Shown piece by piece: positions 63,105 to 64,000 of a stretch of 64,000 nt of DNA. Source of the stretch: AP-15 sp963788085 (GTDB taxonomy: Bacteria > Pseudomonadota > Alphaproteobacteria > ATCC43930 > CGMCC-115725); contig CAWBFS010000045.1 in NCBI GenBank assembly GCA_963788085.1, forward strand, positions 1 through 64,000, read 5' to 3'. The translations under genes were made by a program, and so were the position numbers. The notes below the pieces were generated by a model. That model did not search any database. It was given only the letters and a program-made list of their open reading frames with translations, and was not told the DNA's origin. Numbering within the stretch: position 1 is the stretch's first letter; the number at the start of each line of letters is the position of its first letter.

Positions 63105-63950
63105 CTAGCCGGACGGCGGTGCCGCGGCGAGCAGCTCGTCGAGGCGGGCGCGCAGCGACAAGAGGTCGCGCCAGGCCTCGCGTTTGCGCTCCGGGGTGCG
63201 CAACAGAAAGGACGGGTGAAACATCGGCAGTGTCGGAACCGGCTGGTCGAGACCGGGGACCGCGAGGTCGAACCAGCGGCCGCGCAGCCGGGTGATGCCC
63301 TGGCTTTGCGCCAACAATGCGCCGGCGGCGGTGCCGCCGGCAGAGCACCAGCACCTTGGGGTGCACCAGCGCAATGAGGCGGAACACGAAAGGCAGACAG
63401 GAGGCGATTTCCGCGGCTGTCGGCGTGCGGTTGCCGGGCGGGCGCCAATAGATGACGTTGGTGATCAGGACGCCGCTGCGGTCGAGGCCGATCGCCGCCA
63501 GCATGCGGTCGAGCAGCTGGCCGGCGCGGCCGACAAACGGCCGGCCGATCCGGTCTTCGTCCGCGCCGGGAGCCTCGCCGATGATCATGACCGGCGCCGC
63601 CGGGTTGCCGTCGATGAAGACCGTGTTCGTCGCGGTGCGCTTCAGCGGGCAGCCGTCGAACTCGGCGACCAGCGCCGCCAGAGCCTCGACGCTGTCGGCG
63701 CCGGAGGCGAGCCGGCGGGCCGATTGGGCGGCCTCGCCCAGAGATTCGGTCAGCGCAGGAGGCGGGGCGGCCGGAACGGGGCGGGGGGATTGCCCACGGA
63801 TCGGTGCTGGCGGATCGCCGCTGGGGGCGGCATGCTCGCCGGGGGCGGCGCAAGCCGGTCCGCCGCTTCGCACCCGATCGCCTCGTCGGCGCCCATCTCG
63901 ACATACCAGCGCAGCAGCGCGAGCGCCGCCTCGCGACCATCGGCATTCAT
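63105..63950 (-). CDS. Uracil-DNA glycosylase, family 4/5 (two frameshifts)
   Basis: A ~281-residue Fe-S uracil-DNA glycosylase. ATG at 63950 starts NADGREAALALLRWYVEMGA, followed by a Pro-rich linker. After a shift near 63760 the core reads EFDGCPLKRTATNTVFIDGN (cluster Cys), VMIIGEAPGADEDRIGRPFV (motif 1) and LITNVIYWRPPGNRTPTAAE. A second near 63345 leads to LLAQSQGITRLRGRWFDL and MFHPSFLLRTPERKREAWRD with the motif 2 His. It removes uracil from DNA. TetR starts four bases downstream, in the same direction. Confidence 0.9.
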
Positions 63951-64000
63951 CGGGCGAGTCTCTCATCGCAGCGGGAGCAGCGCACTCCCGTTTTTATACG

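Overview
The window comes from a high-GC alphaproteobacterium. A full 14-gene nuo (complex I) operon is followed by birA, coaX, RNase J, methylmalonyl-CoA epimerase and a DUF1467 gene, and there is a hupB-lon-clpX-clpP-tig block; both arrangements are typical of the class. Dispersed GTCATTCCGGG-type and CCCTCTCCCC-type repeats suggest a Hyphomicrobiales-like genome, but the order cannot be fixed from sequence alone. Many genes, including indispensable ones (nuoL, nuoG, nuoE, tig), carry single-base frameshifts, often in short homopolymers. This looks like uncorrected long-read consensus error more than mass gene decay, so frameshifted genes are given here as one feature over their whole inferred extent.

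Layout. 1-12.2 kb: accessory metabolism (partial TPP enzyme, a CmcJ/NvfI-type remnant, two luciferase-like flavin oxidoreductases, a YbhB-like protein, a TPR adenylate/guanylate cyclase, an oligopeptide-type binding protein, a methyltransferase, a Tag-like glycosylase). 12.3-15.1 kb: a RiPP cassette with two Trp/Asn-repeat precursors, a radical SAM/SPASM maturase of GRRM type and a secreted partner. 15.1-34.3 kb: tag, DUF1467, mce, rnj, coaX, birA and nuoN-A, all on the minus strand in the same direction as the RiPP cassette. 34.4-45.3 kb: four tRNAs, HU, Lon, ClpX, ClpP, trigger factor, malonyl-CoA decarboxylase and NAD(P)HX repair enzyme. 45.3-49.1 kb: small accessory enzymes. 49.2-52.0 kb: a SEFIR-STAND-TPR protein resembling bacterial NLR-like defence sensors. 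52.1-58.9 kb: rpsI-rplM, acyl-CoA genes including a probable 2-methylfumaryl-CoA isomerase, a PA0069-type radical SAM protein, a glycosyltransferase pair and moaB. 59.1-63.95 kb: a ferredoxin / CYP153-type P450 / Baeyer-Villiger-type monooxygenase cassette behind a paired perfect palindrome, then a TetR regulator and a family-4 uracil-DNA glycosylase.

Most interesting: the RiPP cassette at 12266-15084. Both precursors share a leader and end in Trp-x-Asn repeats (8 and 7 copies), the aromatic-x-Asn pattern expected of substrates for cyclophane-forming radical SAM/SPASM enzymes. The maturase and a secreted partner of unknown family follow in tight order. Next are the SEFIR-STAND-TPR gene with its 123-bp tandem repeat, the paired palindrome at 59076-59113, and two 15-bp minisatellites, one coding for the trigger factor tail and one at the 5' end of nnrD.
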